From Bacteroidales bacterium (GTDB lineage: Bacteria > Bacteroidota > Bacteroidia > Bacteroidales > UBA932), in contig JAFYZE010000167.1 in the NCBI GenBank assembly GCA_017548805.1, positions 1 to 6,685 of the forward strand: a DNA stretch of 6,685 bases, given 5' to 3'. The position numbers and the translations under genes are program-made. A model generated the notes under the pieces. That model was not told the origin of the DNA. It ran no database searches and saw only the letters and a program-made list of their open reading frames with translations. Below are positions 1-6,685 of this stretch, one piece after another (the stretch's first letter is position 1; each line of letters begins with the position of its first letter).

Positions 1-1201
1 CGCCGCGGATGGTGTTCGGGAAGATCTCGGAGATGAGCACCCAGCAGATGGGACCCCAGCTGAACATGAAGGAAGCGGAGTAGATCATGATGCTGAGCAC
101 GCCGACGATGCCGGGGACACCGGGGAGGGCATCGGCCAGGGCGACGCCGATAGCGCCGACAGCCATGCCGAGCGATCCGGTGATGAGCAGCGGCTTGCGC
201 CCGAGCTTCTCAACCGTAAAGATTGCAACCAAAGTGAAACTGATATTCACTATACCCATCAGCACTGTCTGTGTCATAGGATTGCCCATGCCCATCGATT
301 CGAAGATACGCGGGGCGAAATACAGCACGGCGTTGATGCCGACGAACTGCTGGAAGACACTGAGCATGCAGCCGATGAAGATGACAAGGAAGCCGTATGC
401 AAGGAGCTTCTCCTTCTTCTCCACGACGGTGCTCTTGATGTCGGAAAGGACCTGGGAAGCGACAGAACTGCCGTTGATGCGGGTAAGGACGTCGAGGGCC
501 TTGCTTTCCTGGCCGGACATGACGAGGTAGCGGGGAGTCTCAGGAACGAGCAGGATCAACAGGGCGAAGAGACCTGCGGGTACGCACTCGGAGCCGAACA
601 TGAGTCTCCAGCCGACCTGGTTGGTCCACTCGACCACTGCGGGATCGTTCTTGTGCGACTGGATGATGAGGAAGTTCACGAAGTACACGACCAACTGACC
701 GAAGATAATTGCGAACTGGTTCCAGGACACGAGCTTGCCGCGCTTGTTGGCGGGAGCCACCTCAGCGATGTACATAGGGCAGATGGCGGAAGCCATACCG
801 ACGCCGATACCGCCGAGTACACGGTAGAGGTTGAACGCTACCCAGAGGGACTTGGATGCCACGCCCTTGGGGAAGAAAAGGAACTCCGGATAGTAGGATC
901 CGGCTGCGCTCAGGAAGAAGCAGATACCCGCGATGAACAGGCTCTTCTTACGTCCGAACTTTCCGGCGAAGAGGCCGGAGAGGGCGCTACCGATGATACA
1001 GCCTATCAGGGCGCTGGACGATGTGAATCCGTGGAGGACATTGGTGTAGGTGAAGTCCTTGGCGCCTTCGAAGAACGCCTGGAGACCTCTTTCCGCGCCG
1101 GAGATGACGGCTGTGTCATATCCGAACAGGAGTCCACCGAGAACTGCTACGAGCACGATGGAGAACAAGTAAGTCTTGCTGCCTTGTGTTTGATTTTGCA
1201 T
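1..1201 (-). CDS. xylE: D-xylose:H+ symporter, XylE-type sugar porter of the major facilitator superfamily (C-terminus cut off by window edge)
   Basis: Inner-membrane proton symporter, predicted to import D-xylose. I translated the minus strand from the ATG at 1201: 400 codons are open to the window edge, and about 80-90 C-terminal residues (the last TM helices) are missing. The protein follows E. coli XylE closely from LGGLLFGYDTAVISG (residues 21-35) to SEIFPNTIRG (391-400). Sugar porter motifs are present: GRK at 83-85 and 334-336, R127 in YRVLGGIG, PETPR at 220-224. Positions equivalent to the xylose-binding residues of E. coli XylE are kept: Q162 and Q169 (NQFAIIFGQ), Q284, Q285 and N290 (QQFVGIN), Y294, G383 and W387 (GPICW). 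The coupling pair D29 and R127 (D27/R133 in XylE) is also kept; the residue matching Q415 lies outside the window. The loop before R127 is long, as in XylE and unlike GalP. The gene starts 32 bases after the GH2 stop and has no Shine-Dalgarno sequence. A related pentose or hexose specificity cannot be excluded. Confidence 0.93.
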   Translation of the reverse strand, partial: MQNQTQGSKTYLFSIVLVAVLGGLLFGYDTAVISGAERGLQAFFEGAKDFTYTNVLHGFTSSSALIGCIIGSALSGLFAGKFGRKKSLFIAGICFFLSAAGSYYPEFLFFPKGVASKSLWVAFNLYRVLGGIGVGMASAICPMYIAEVAPANKRGKLVSWNQFAIIFGQLVVYFVNFLIIQSHKNDPAVVEWTNQVGWRLMFGSECVPAGLFALLILLVPETPRYLVMSGQESKALDVLTRINGSSVASQVLSDIKSTVVEKKEKLLAYGFLVIFIGCMLSVFQQFVGINAVLYFAPRIFESMGMGNPMTQTVLMGIVNISFTLVAIFTVEKLGRKPLLITGSLGMAVGAIGVALADALPGVPGIVGVLSIMIYSASFMFSWGPICWVLISEIFPNTIRG

Positions 1202-1233
1202 AGTAGTATAAATGGTTAATTGTGAATAGCGTG
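1202..1233 (-). other. Short intergenic spacer between GH2 gene and xylE
   Basis: This AT-rich spacer of 32 bases follows the TAA of the GH2 gene. It has no inverted repeat followed by a T-run, no TAnnTTTG match and no Shine-Dalgarno sequence. It supports read-through from the glycosidase genes into xylE rather than separate transcription. Confidence 0.6.
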
Positions 1234-3729
1234 TTATTTGACCTTTATATCAATGTGCGCGGAGCCGAGCTCCGAGTTTACAGTGAGCCGGGCGGATCCG
1301 GGTATGCCCTTGATCGAGCGGATGACGGCCAGGGCCTTGCCGCTGAACAGGGGCTTGCGGTCGCCTTTCAGGCAGAGGATGTCGGCGGGGTTGCCGTTGT
1401 CCACTCCGAAGAGTTCGCCGGCCCCGGTGACGCTGAAATCCAGCATGAGGTCGGCCGTGGGGACCGACCTGCCCTTGGCGTCGACGGCCTCCACCGTTAT
1501 ATAAGATAGGTCATAGCCGTCGGAACGGATGGTCCCGCGGTCCGCGCTCAGTTTGAGAGCCACGGGCTCTCCCGTAGTCTCGCGGCTGTCGCGGGCCACT
1601 ACGCGGCCGCGGCGGTACGATACGACCTCAATCTTGCCGGTCTCGAACGGCACCTGGTTCCACTGGGCGTGAAGCTTCTCGCCGTCCTTGCTGTCACGAC
1701 CGTAGCTCTCGCCGTTCACGAACAGCTCGACCTCGTCAGCGTCGTTGTAGTAGGCCCAGATGTCGACCTTGTCACCGATGTTCCAGTTCCAGTGGGGGAA
1801 TACGTGCAGGACGGTCTCGTCCGTCCATTCCGCCTTGTACATCCAGTAGCAGTCCTTGGGGAAGCCCGCCAGGTCGACGATGCCGAAATACGAACTCCTC
1901 GATGGCCAGCCGAACGGGGTCGGCTCGCCGAGATAGTCGAAGCCTGTCCAGACGAAAGTGCCGGCCATCCATTCGCGGTCGCGGATGCGCACCCACGCCT
2001 CCTCGTGAAGTTCGCCCCATGGCACACGGCAGTTGTCGTATGCCGGCAGCTGGTGGTCTTCCGAGTCGTAGGACAGCCACCATTGCGCCGGCACTACGAG
2101 GGTGTCGGTGGAAGGCTGGGGATAGACTCCGCGGCTGTTGATGGCCGATGCTGTCTCCGAACCGTATATCGGCATGTCGGGGAACCACTCGCGTGCGAGG
2201 TCGTAAATGCCTGTATGATAATTGATGCCGAAGGCGTCGGACATGCCGGAACGGACGAGGTTGTTGTCCGGACCGGGGGCATTGCAGCCGGCCGTGAGCG
2301 GCCGGGTAGGGTCTAGCTTACGCACGATATCCGCCATGTGCTGCGCCAGGATCACGTTCGGGCTGAGGTTGGCTTCGAGGGCTTCGGCCTTGCCGATGTC
2401 CACGAAGTTGAGGAAATAGTTCGCCTCCTCGGGCGTAAGGTTCTGGAGGCTCTCGTCCCTGGAGTCGCCCTGCTCGGCGATCTCGTTGGCGAGGCTCCAC
2501 ATGAAGACACTGGGATGGTTGCGGTCACGGCGGATGAAGTCGCCGAGGTCGCGCTCGTGCCAATCGTCATAGAAGCGGGCGTAGTCGTAACGGGTCTTGC
2601 GCTTGCGCCACATGTCGAAGGCCTCGTCCAGGACGAGGAATCCCATATCGTCCGCGAGCTGCAGCAGCTCGGGTGCGGGAGGATTGTGCGAGGTGCGTAT
2701 GGCGTTGACTCCGAAACTCTTGAGTATCTCGAGCTCGCGCTGCAGCGCGCGGAAATGCACGGCCGTGCCTATGCAGCCCATGTCGTGGTGCAGGCAGACT
2801 CCGAGGAGCTTGACGGGCTTGCCGTTGAGGATGAATCCGCGGTCGGCGTCCATCTCAATGGTGCGCACTCCGAAGCGCGTAAGGTATACATCTGATATCT
2901 CGTCGCCGTTCCAGACCGTGGTCTCGACAGTATACAGATAAGTGTCGTCGATGTCCCACAGGCGGGGCCTGACGATGGTCAGGGTGTCATACAGTACCTT
3001 CGAGCCGGCAGGCTGCGCCTCGCCGCGGGCGACGATGCCGCCCCTGTCGTTGCGGATGACATTGGAGACGGCTGTTGCCTCCGATACCGGTCCCTTGAGG
3101 GTTACTTCCACGGCGACCAGGGCATGCGAGGAGTTGATCTCCGGAGTGTTGACGAATGTCCCGCTCCAAGCCACATGTGTGGCGCCTGTGGTCACCAGCC
3201 GGACGTTACGGTAGATGCCGCAACCGGCGTACCAGCGTGAGTTGGGCTGGTCAGCGTTGTCGCAGCGCACAGCCATCAGGTTGTCCTCTCCTTCGGGGTT
3301 GAGATAGGGGGTGATGTCGTACGAGAATGAACTGTAGCCATAAGGGCGCGTACCCACGGATGTGCCGTTGACATAGACAGTGCTGTTCATGAACACCCCG
3401 TCGAACTCGACGGAGACGGTCTTGCCGTTCCCGGCGCCTTCGGGCGTCGGGAAATGCTTCCGGTACCAGCCGATGCCGCCCGGGAGGGCGCCTCCGGAGG
3501 TGCCGGAAGGGTTGTCCGGCGAGAATTCTCCCTCGATCGACCAGTCGTGGGGGAGGTGCAGCTGCCTCCATTCGCTGTCGTCGAATCCCGGAGTAGACCA
3601 GGCAGGGGAGTCTCCGAGGGCGAATCGCCAGTCGAAGTTGAAGTCCTCGATGACGCGCGGCCCGGCCGTCTTGCGGGAACATCCGACGGTCACCAGGAGT
3701 ATGGCTGCATATAGTGCTATCTTTCTCAT
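1234..3729 (-). CDS. GH2 beta-galactosidase, lipoprotein, probably periplasmic
   Basis: Retaining exo-beta-galactosidase of glycoside hydrolase family 2, 831 residues. Residues 1-17 form a lipoprotein signal peptide (MRK, hydrophobic core, TVGC with C17 as lipidation site). Domains in order: jelly-roll sugar-binding domain about 26-180, immunoglobulin-like domain about 185-290, TIM barrel about 293-620, a DUF4982-like domain about 632-705 (PHWNWN, then DEVELFVNGES), and a GH2 C-terminal Ig-like domain about 720-831 (LSADRGTIRSDG, GVDNGNPAD). The acid/base is E416 in MWSLANE and the nucleophile E525 in IYGSE; HHDMG at 314-318 and TSHNPP at 346-351 line the active site. The WTGFDYLGEPTPFGWPS stretch (594-610) is typical of Bacteroidota beta-galactosidases and there is no NxK uronate motif of beta-glucuronidases. 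The start is 4 bases after the GH31 stop, which implies co-transcription and probably translational coupling. Beside a GH31 enzyme and a xylose symporter, the likely substrate is beta-1,2-galactose on xylose of xyloglucan side chains; other beta-galactosides remain possible. Confidence 0.92.
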   Translation of the reverse strand: MRKIALYAAILLVTVGCSRKTAGPRVIEDFNFDWRFALGDSPAWSTPGFDDSEWRQLHLPHDWSIEGEFSPDNPSGTSGGALPGGIGWYRKHFPTPEGAGNGKTVSVEFDGVFMNSTVYVNGTSVGTRPYGYSSFSYDITPYLNPEGEDNLMAVRCDNADQPNSRWYAGCGIYRNVRLVTTGATHVAWSGTFVNTPEINSSHALVAVEVTLKGPVSEATAVSNVIRNDRGGIVARGEAQPAGSKVLYDTLTIVRPRLWDIDDTYLYTVETTVWNGDEISDVYLTRFGVRTIEMDADRGFILNGKPVKLLGVCLHHDMGCIGTAVHFRALQRELEILKSFGVNAIRTSHNPPAPELLQLADDMGFLVLDEAFDMWRKRKTRYDYARFYDDWHERDLGDFIRRDRNHPSVFMWSLANEIAEQGDSRDESLQNLTPEEANYFLNFVDIGKAEALEANLSPNVILAQHMADIVRKLDPTRPLTAGCNAPGPDNNLVRSGMSDAFGINYHTGIYDLAREWFPDMPIYGSETASAINSRGVYPQPSTDTLVVPAQWWLSYDSEDHQLPAYDNCRVPWGELHEEAWVRIRDREWMAGTFVWTGFDYLGEPTPFGWPSRSSYFGIVDLAGFPKDCYWMYKAEWTDETVLHVFPHWNWNIGDKVDIWAYYNDADEVELFVNGESYGRDSKDGEKLHAQWNQVPFETGKIEVVSYRRGRVVARDSRETTGEPVALKLSADRGTIRSDGYDLSYITVEAVDAKGRSVPTADLMLDFSVTGAGELFGVDNGNPADILCLKGDRKPLFSGKALAVIRSIKGIPGSARLTVNSELGSAHIDIKVK

Positions 3730-3733
3730 TCCG

Positions 3734-6583
3734 TCAGAAAATGATCTTGGTTTCAGTTCCGTCGTAATCGACAGAGATCAGTATGTCTTCAGTCCCTTCC
3801 GGGGTATACAGCATTGCTGTGATCTTCCTTGTCTCTTTCATCCCCTTGAATGAGCCGGTCCTGTCTCCGATCGTGAGCGTACGGGCCTTGTCGTCCCATT
3901 CCATGGAAATGTTGGAGTAACCTCCCTTCTCATAGGCGTAGGTCAGGCCGTCGTCCTCATAGAGTGTGAAGGAACCGTCCTTGCCCCCATACACCTGGAT
4001 GTGCAGGGAACCGTCCTGCTCCTGGGCGGTATACTCAATGTCGGGTCCCATCGGGACTATGCTTCCGGCGCGGACGTATACAGGGATGTGGTCGAAGGGG
4101 GCGGGGGCGATGAAGCGTGTGCCGCCTTCGAAGAAGCGGCCGCTGCTGAAGTCGTACCAGCCCCCTTCGGGGAGGTAAACTTCGCGGCTGCGCGCCTGAT
4201 ACTCATAGACCGGGCAGACCAGGAAAGCGCCGCCGAACATGAACTCGTCATCGGTATTGCGCGCCACCGGGTCGTCAGTAAAGTCCATTACCAGGCCTCG
4301 CATGATGGTATAGTCGTCAAACCACACACGGGAGTCCAGAGTATAGATATAAGGCATCAGCCTATAGCGGAGGCGGTCTTGGGCGACGATGGTCTCGTAT
4401 GCCGGATGCCCCTCCGGGGCGATGTTCCACGGCTCCCTATAAGGGAATTGGCCGTGGGCGCGGTATAGCGGGCAGAAGACGCCCCACTGGTGCCAGCGGG
4501 CCTGGAGCTCGCGCCATTCCTTGAGGTCGTCGGTCTCGTTGCCGGTGGCGTCGAAGATGCGCTGCGCCATGGCGTAGCGGTTTTCGACGCTGAAGCCGCC
4601 GATGTCCTGACCCCAGAACGGGATTCCGCTGAGCGAATAGTTGAGTCCTGCGGTAATCTGCGTCTTCATGTCCTCCCAACGCGTGCCGATGTCACCGCTC
4701 CATGAGGCGGTGGAATAGCGCTGGAGGCCTGCGAAGCCGTTGCGGGTGAGCAGGAACACGCGGGTATCGTTGTCCACACCCCTCTGTCCGTCGTATATCG
4801 CCTCGGCGTTCATCAGCGCGTAGGCGTTGAAATACTCCGTCGATGATCCAAGTGCGGTCGGGCCCTGCATGGCCTTGCGGTAATCCATGTCCGTGCAGTC
4901 GTGGATGTTGGGCTCGCTGGCATCCATCCACCAGGCATCGACTCCGATAGGGTAGAGGTGGTCATACATCTGCTTCCAGAAAAGCTTCCTGGCTCCTTCG
5001 GCATAAGCGTCGTAGAACGACTGCTGGTAGCCCAGCCAGTCCTCGACGCTGTCCGTTACCGGAACCTGGTACATCCATCCCTTTTCGTTCAGTTCTCTGA
5101 AATGCTCGGTATTGGTATAGAACTTGGGCCATACGCTGATCATGAATCGCCCGCCCATGGCGTGGACGGAGTCCACCATCGCCTTCGGCCTGGGGTAGCG
5201 TTCCTTGTTGAACTCATGGCTGCCCCACTGGTTGTCGTCCCAGTACTGCCAGTCCTGGACGATGTTGTCAATGGGGATGCCGCGCTCGCGGAACTCCCTC
5301 AGGGTAGCCACCAGCTCGAACTGGTTGGTATAGCGCTCGCGGCTCTGCCAGTAGCCCATGGCCCATTTGGGCATGATCTGGGCCTTGCCCGTGAGGGTAC
5401 GGTATCCGCTTATGACCTTGTCGATATTCTCGCCCTTGATGAAGTAATAGTCGATCCTGTCCTGCATCTCGCCCCACCAGGACATCTGTCCCTGGACCTC
5501 GTCCGCAACTGGGCTGAGCACACGGAGGCCGCAGTAGCTGGTGCCTCCGTCCGGCTCCCATTCAATGCGGACGGGCACACGCTTGCCCTCCTCGAGGTCG
5601 ACGGCGAACTTGTGGCTGTTGGGATTCCAGGCGGTGCGCCAGATCTCGGGGACGACGAGTTCGCCGTCGACGAAGACCTTGGTGTAGCCTGCATAGTACA
5701 GGAGGAAGCGGAAAGTTCCGCTTTCCTTGGGCTCGATCTCACCCTCGAAGGTCACGTGCGAGCCGGCAAATACGAAATCGGGCGCGCCCTGGACTTTCTC
5801 GCAGTCCGGGGTGATGAGATACTCCTGGTTGATGGCGGTCTCGCGGCGTATCTGGATGTTGTGCTGGGGCCAGTCTGGTCCGTCAGGACGACGGATAGCC
5901 GGGACATAAGTGCCTGTCAGTGCGCCTTCTTTGCCATCCTTGTCATACAACGTGAATACTTCGCCGAGATGGAGATAATCCCTTGGATCACCCCAGCGGA
6001 GGAATGAGTAGCTGTCCCAGAGGATGCCGTAATTCTTGGAAGAAACGATGAACGGGACGGCTATCTTGGTGTTGTATTGATAAAGTTCTTCGTTCTTGCC
6101 CTTGTAGTTCCACTCGTCGGCCTGGTGCTGGCCCAGGCCGTAAAACGCCTCATCTTCAGGGGAATAGAACGTCTGGTGCACGGTCCAGCCCTTGTCCCCG
6201 TCCACCTCGATGGGGGTGAACTCGCGGGCAATCTCCTCAGTGACGGGCGTGCCGTCTGCATTCGCGTAGCTGATGCGTCCGTCCTTATAGCGGGCCGTCA
6301 CTTTGAGCGAAGCGGTAAGGATCTCCACCGTGCTGTCAGTCTTAGTGACCGTGTACTTCGCACCGGGCTTCTGCGGCACGACCATGAGGGATTTCTTTGT
6401 CGGGAGTTTTTCGCCGGAAGGAACAGCTTCTACATGGATGATATCGTCGGTGACGACGCCGATCCTGACAAAAGAACCGTCAGCGGTGTTGACGAGCACC
6501 CCGTGCCTGGTCTTCAAGGCGCCGGGCGAACAGGCGGCCAGCATGAAGGCGGCGGATATCAATAATGTGGTTGTTTTGTTCAT
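3734..6583 (-). CDS. GH31 alpha-xylosidase with PA14 insert, lipoprotein, probably periplasmic
   Basis: Retaining alpha-glycosidase of family 31, 949 residues from the ATG at 6583. That start gives a textbook lipoprotein signal peptide (MNKTTTLLIS, then LAAC with C18); the in-frame GTG at 6610 would only add nine polar residues in front. Layout: N-terminal beta-sandwich about 25-246 (FYGLGQHQ at 147-154), PA14 insert about 247-360 (FVDGELV, KRVPVRIEWEPDGG, YCGLRVL), end of the N-domain 361-398, TIM barrel about 400-745, proximal C-terminal sheet 750-840, and a DUF5110-type domain 841-949 (FTLYEDDG). The nucleophile is D554 in WWMDASEP and the acid/base D631 in SWSGD; DWQYW is at 444-448. A PA14 insert in the N-domain is known from xyloglucan-active alpha-xylosidases such as Cellvibrio CjXyl31A and the Bacteroides ovatus xyloglucan-locus enzyme, where it helps bind longer oligosaccharides. 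Xylosidase activity is therefore inferred from architecture and from the xylE neighbour; alpha-glucosidase is the main alternative. It is the first gene of the operon. Confidence 0.9.
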   Translation of the reverse strand: MNKTTTLLISAAFMLAACSPGALKTRHGVLVNTADGSFVRIGVVTDDIIHVEAVPSGEKLPTKKSLMVVPQKPGAKYTVTKTDSTVEILTASLKVTARYKDGRISYANADGTPVTEEIAREFTPIEVDGDKGWTVHQTFYSPEDEAFYGLGQHQADEWNYKGKNEELYQYNTKIAVPFIVSSKNYGILWDSYSFLRWGDPRDYLHLGEVFTLYDKDGKEGALTGTYVPAIRRPDGPDWPQHNIQIRRETAINQEYLITPDCEKVQGAPDFVFAGSHVTFEGEIEPKESGTFRFLLYYAGYTKVFVDGELVVPEIWRTAWNPNSHKFAVDLEEGKRVPVRIEWEPDGGTSYCGLRVLSPVADEVQGQMSWWGEMQDRIDYYFIKGENIDKVISGYRTLTGKAQIMPKWAMGYWQSRERYTNQFELVATLREFRERGIPIDNIVQDWQYWDDNQWGSHEFNKERYPRPKAMVDSVHAMGGRFMISVWPKFYTNTEHFRELNEKGWMYQVPVTDSVEDWLGYQQSFYDAYAEGARKLFWKQMYDHLYPIGVDAWWMDASEPNIHDCTDMDYRKAMQGPTALGSSTEYFNAYALMNAEAIYDGQRGVDNDTRVFLLTRNGFAGLQRYSTASWSGDIGTRWEDMKTQITAGLNYSLSGIPFWGQDIGGFSVENRYAMAQRIFDATGNETDDLKEWRELQARWHQWGVFCPLYRAHGQFPYREPWNIAPEGHPAYETIVAQDRLRYRLMPYIYTLDSRVWFDDYTIMRGLVMDFTDDPVARNTDDEFMFGGAFLVCPVYEYQARSREVYLPEGGWYDFSSGRFFEGGTRFIAPAPFDHIPVYVRAGSIVPMGPDIEYTAQEQDGSLHIQVYGGKDGSFTLYEDDGLTYAYEKGGYSNISMEWDDKARTLTIGDRTGSFKGMKETRKITAMLYTPEGTEDILISVDYDGTETKIIF

Positions 6584-6685
6584 AAGGCTGTTTTGGTGGC
6601 CGTTTCGCACCCGGCTTAGGGTTCAAACAAACAAATATAATCATTTTTGTTATATTTACGGAAAAAATGCCGGATATGGAATCCC
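6584..6685 (-). other. Upstream region and 5' leader of the operon
   Basis: About 100 bases without a supported gene. The part from 6621 to 6666 is strongly AT-rich and holds the -7 element. The part next to the gene (6584-6620) is the presumed leader; it has no Shine-Dalgarno sequence, only an A/C-rich stretch (ACCAAAACAG), as is usual in Bacteroidota. Two alternative four-base stems are possible in the leader (6595-6598 with 6608-6611, and 6599-6602 with 6612-6615), both too short to call a regulatory structure. The outer 20 bases could be the edge of a neighbouring gene on either strand; too little is visible to say. Confidence 0.5.
6632..6639 (-). promoter_or_regulatory. Probable Bacteroidota-type -7 promoter element of the operon
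   Basis: On the minus strand this reads TATATTTG, a full match to the Bacteroidota -7 consensus TAnnTTTG. It lies in the most AT-rich stretch of the window. Where the -33 TTTG-like element would be expected, about 19-21 bases upstream (around 6659-6666), there is only the T-run TTTTTTCCG, so that half is weak. Transcription would start near 6625 and leave a leader of about 40 bases before the GH31 ATG at 6583. No promoter match is seen in the gaps before the second and third genes, so this one probably serves all three. Confidence 0.55.

Noticed and set aside
87..530. A 147-codon plus-strand open frame opposite xylE
   Set aside because: It is the antisense of the second half of XylE, including the QQFVGIN and GRKP motifs; no independent evidence for a gene.
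653..1219. A 188-codon acidic plus-strand open frame opposite xylE
   Set aside because: It is antisense to the strongly conserved XylE sequence, and its high D/E content is the complement of Phe- and Leu-rich transmembrane codons.
1669..2895. Plus-strand open frames of 215 and 185 codons opposite the GH2 gene
   Set aside because: They are shadows of the GH2 coding frame; no family motif, no plausible start context, and the opposite strand is fully explained by a conserved protein.
4901..6007. A 368-codon open frame on the plus strand opposite the GH31 gene
   Set aside because: It lies wholly antisense to a clearly conserved GH31 protein with intact catalytic motifs. Its translation is rich in V, D, G, L and A without recognisable motifs, as expected from the complement of GC-rich codons.
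6584..6610. N-terminal extension of the GH31 protein from a GTG at 6610
   Set aside because: The extra residues MRNGHQNSL precede a complete lipoprotein signal peptide that starts at the ATG at 6583; nothing supports the longer form.
1..6685. Search by eye for tRNA or rRNA genes, CRISPR repeats, insertion sequence ends, long direct or inverted repeats and rho-independent terminators
   Set aside because: None was seen. Coding sequence fills nearly the entire window and the gaps are too short or lack structure.

Overview
The window is almost completely filled by three genes read from right to left (minus strand), apparently one operon: a GH31 alpha-glycosidase lipoprotein (most likely an alpha-xylosidase), a GH2 beta-galactosidase lipoprotein, and a XylE-type D-xylose:H+ symporter that runs off the left edge. 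The gap between the first two genes is 4 bases and between the second and third 32 bases; no terminator is visible in either. The only other sequence is about 100 bases of AT-rich leader at the right end, which holds a good match to the Bacteroidota promoter -7 element.

The organism is most likely a G+C-rich member of the Bacteroidota (Bacteroidales). The signs are the TAnnTTTG-type -7 element, the lack of Shine-Dalgarno sequences before all three genes, two glycosidases made as lipoproteins with the domain layouts common in polysaccharide utilization loci, and the close packing. Coding DNA is rich in G and C at third positions, which is why long antisense open frames appear all over the plus strand. 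A genus cannot be named from this window; Alistipes-like or uncultured gut/rumen Bacteroidales would fit the base composition.

Read as a pathway, the three genes make a compact side-chain trimming and uptake module. The GH2 enzyme would remove beta-galactose caps, the GH31 enzyme with its PA14 insert would then release alpha-linked xylose from oligosaccharides such as those of xyloglucan, and the XylE symporter would carry free xylose across the inner membrane. Both lipoproteins lack acidic residues just after the lipid-bearing cysteine, so a periplasmic location is more likely than the cell surface. No SusC/SusD pair, endoglucanase, beta-glucosidase or regulator is in the window; they may lie outside it, or the module may depend on other loci. 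The individual families are well known. The point of interest is the direct coupling of an alpha-xylosidase and a beta-galactosidase to a xylose symporter.
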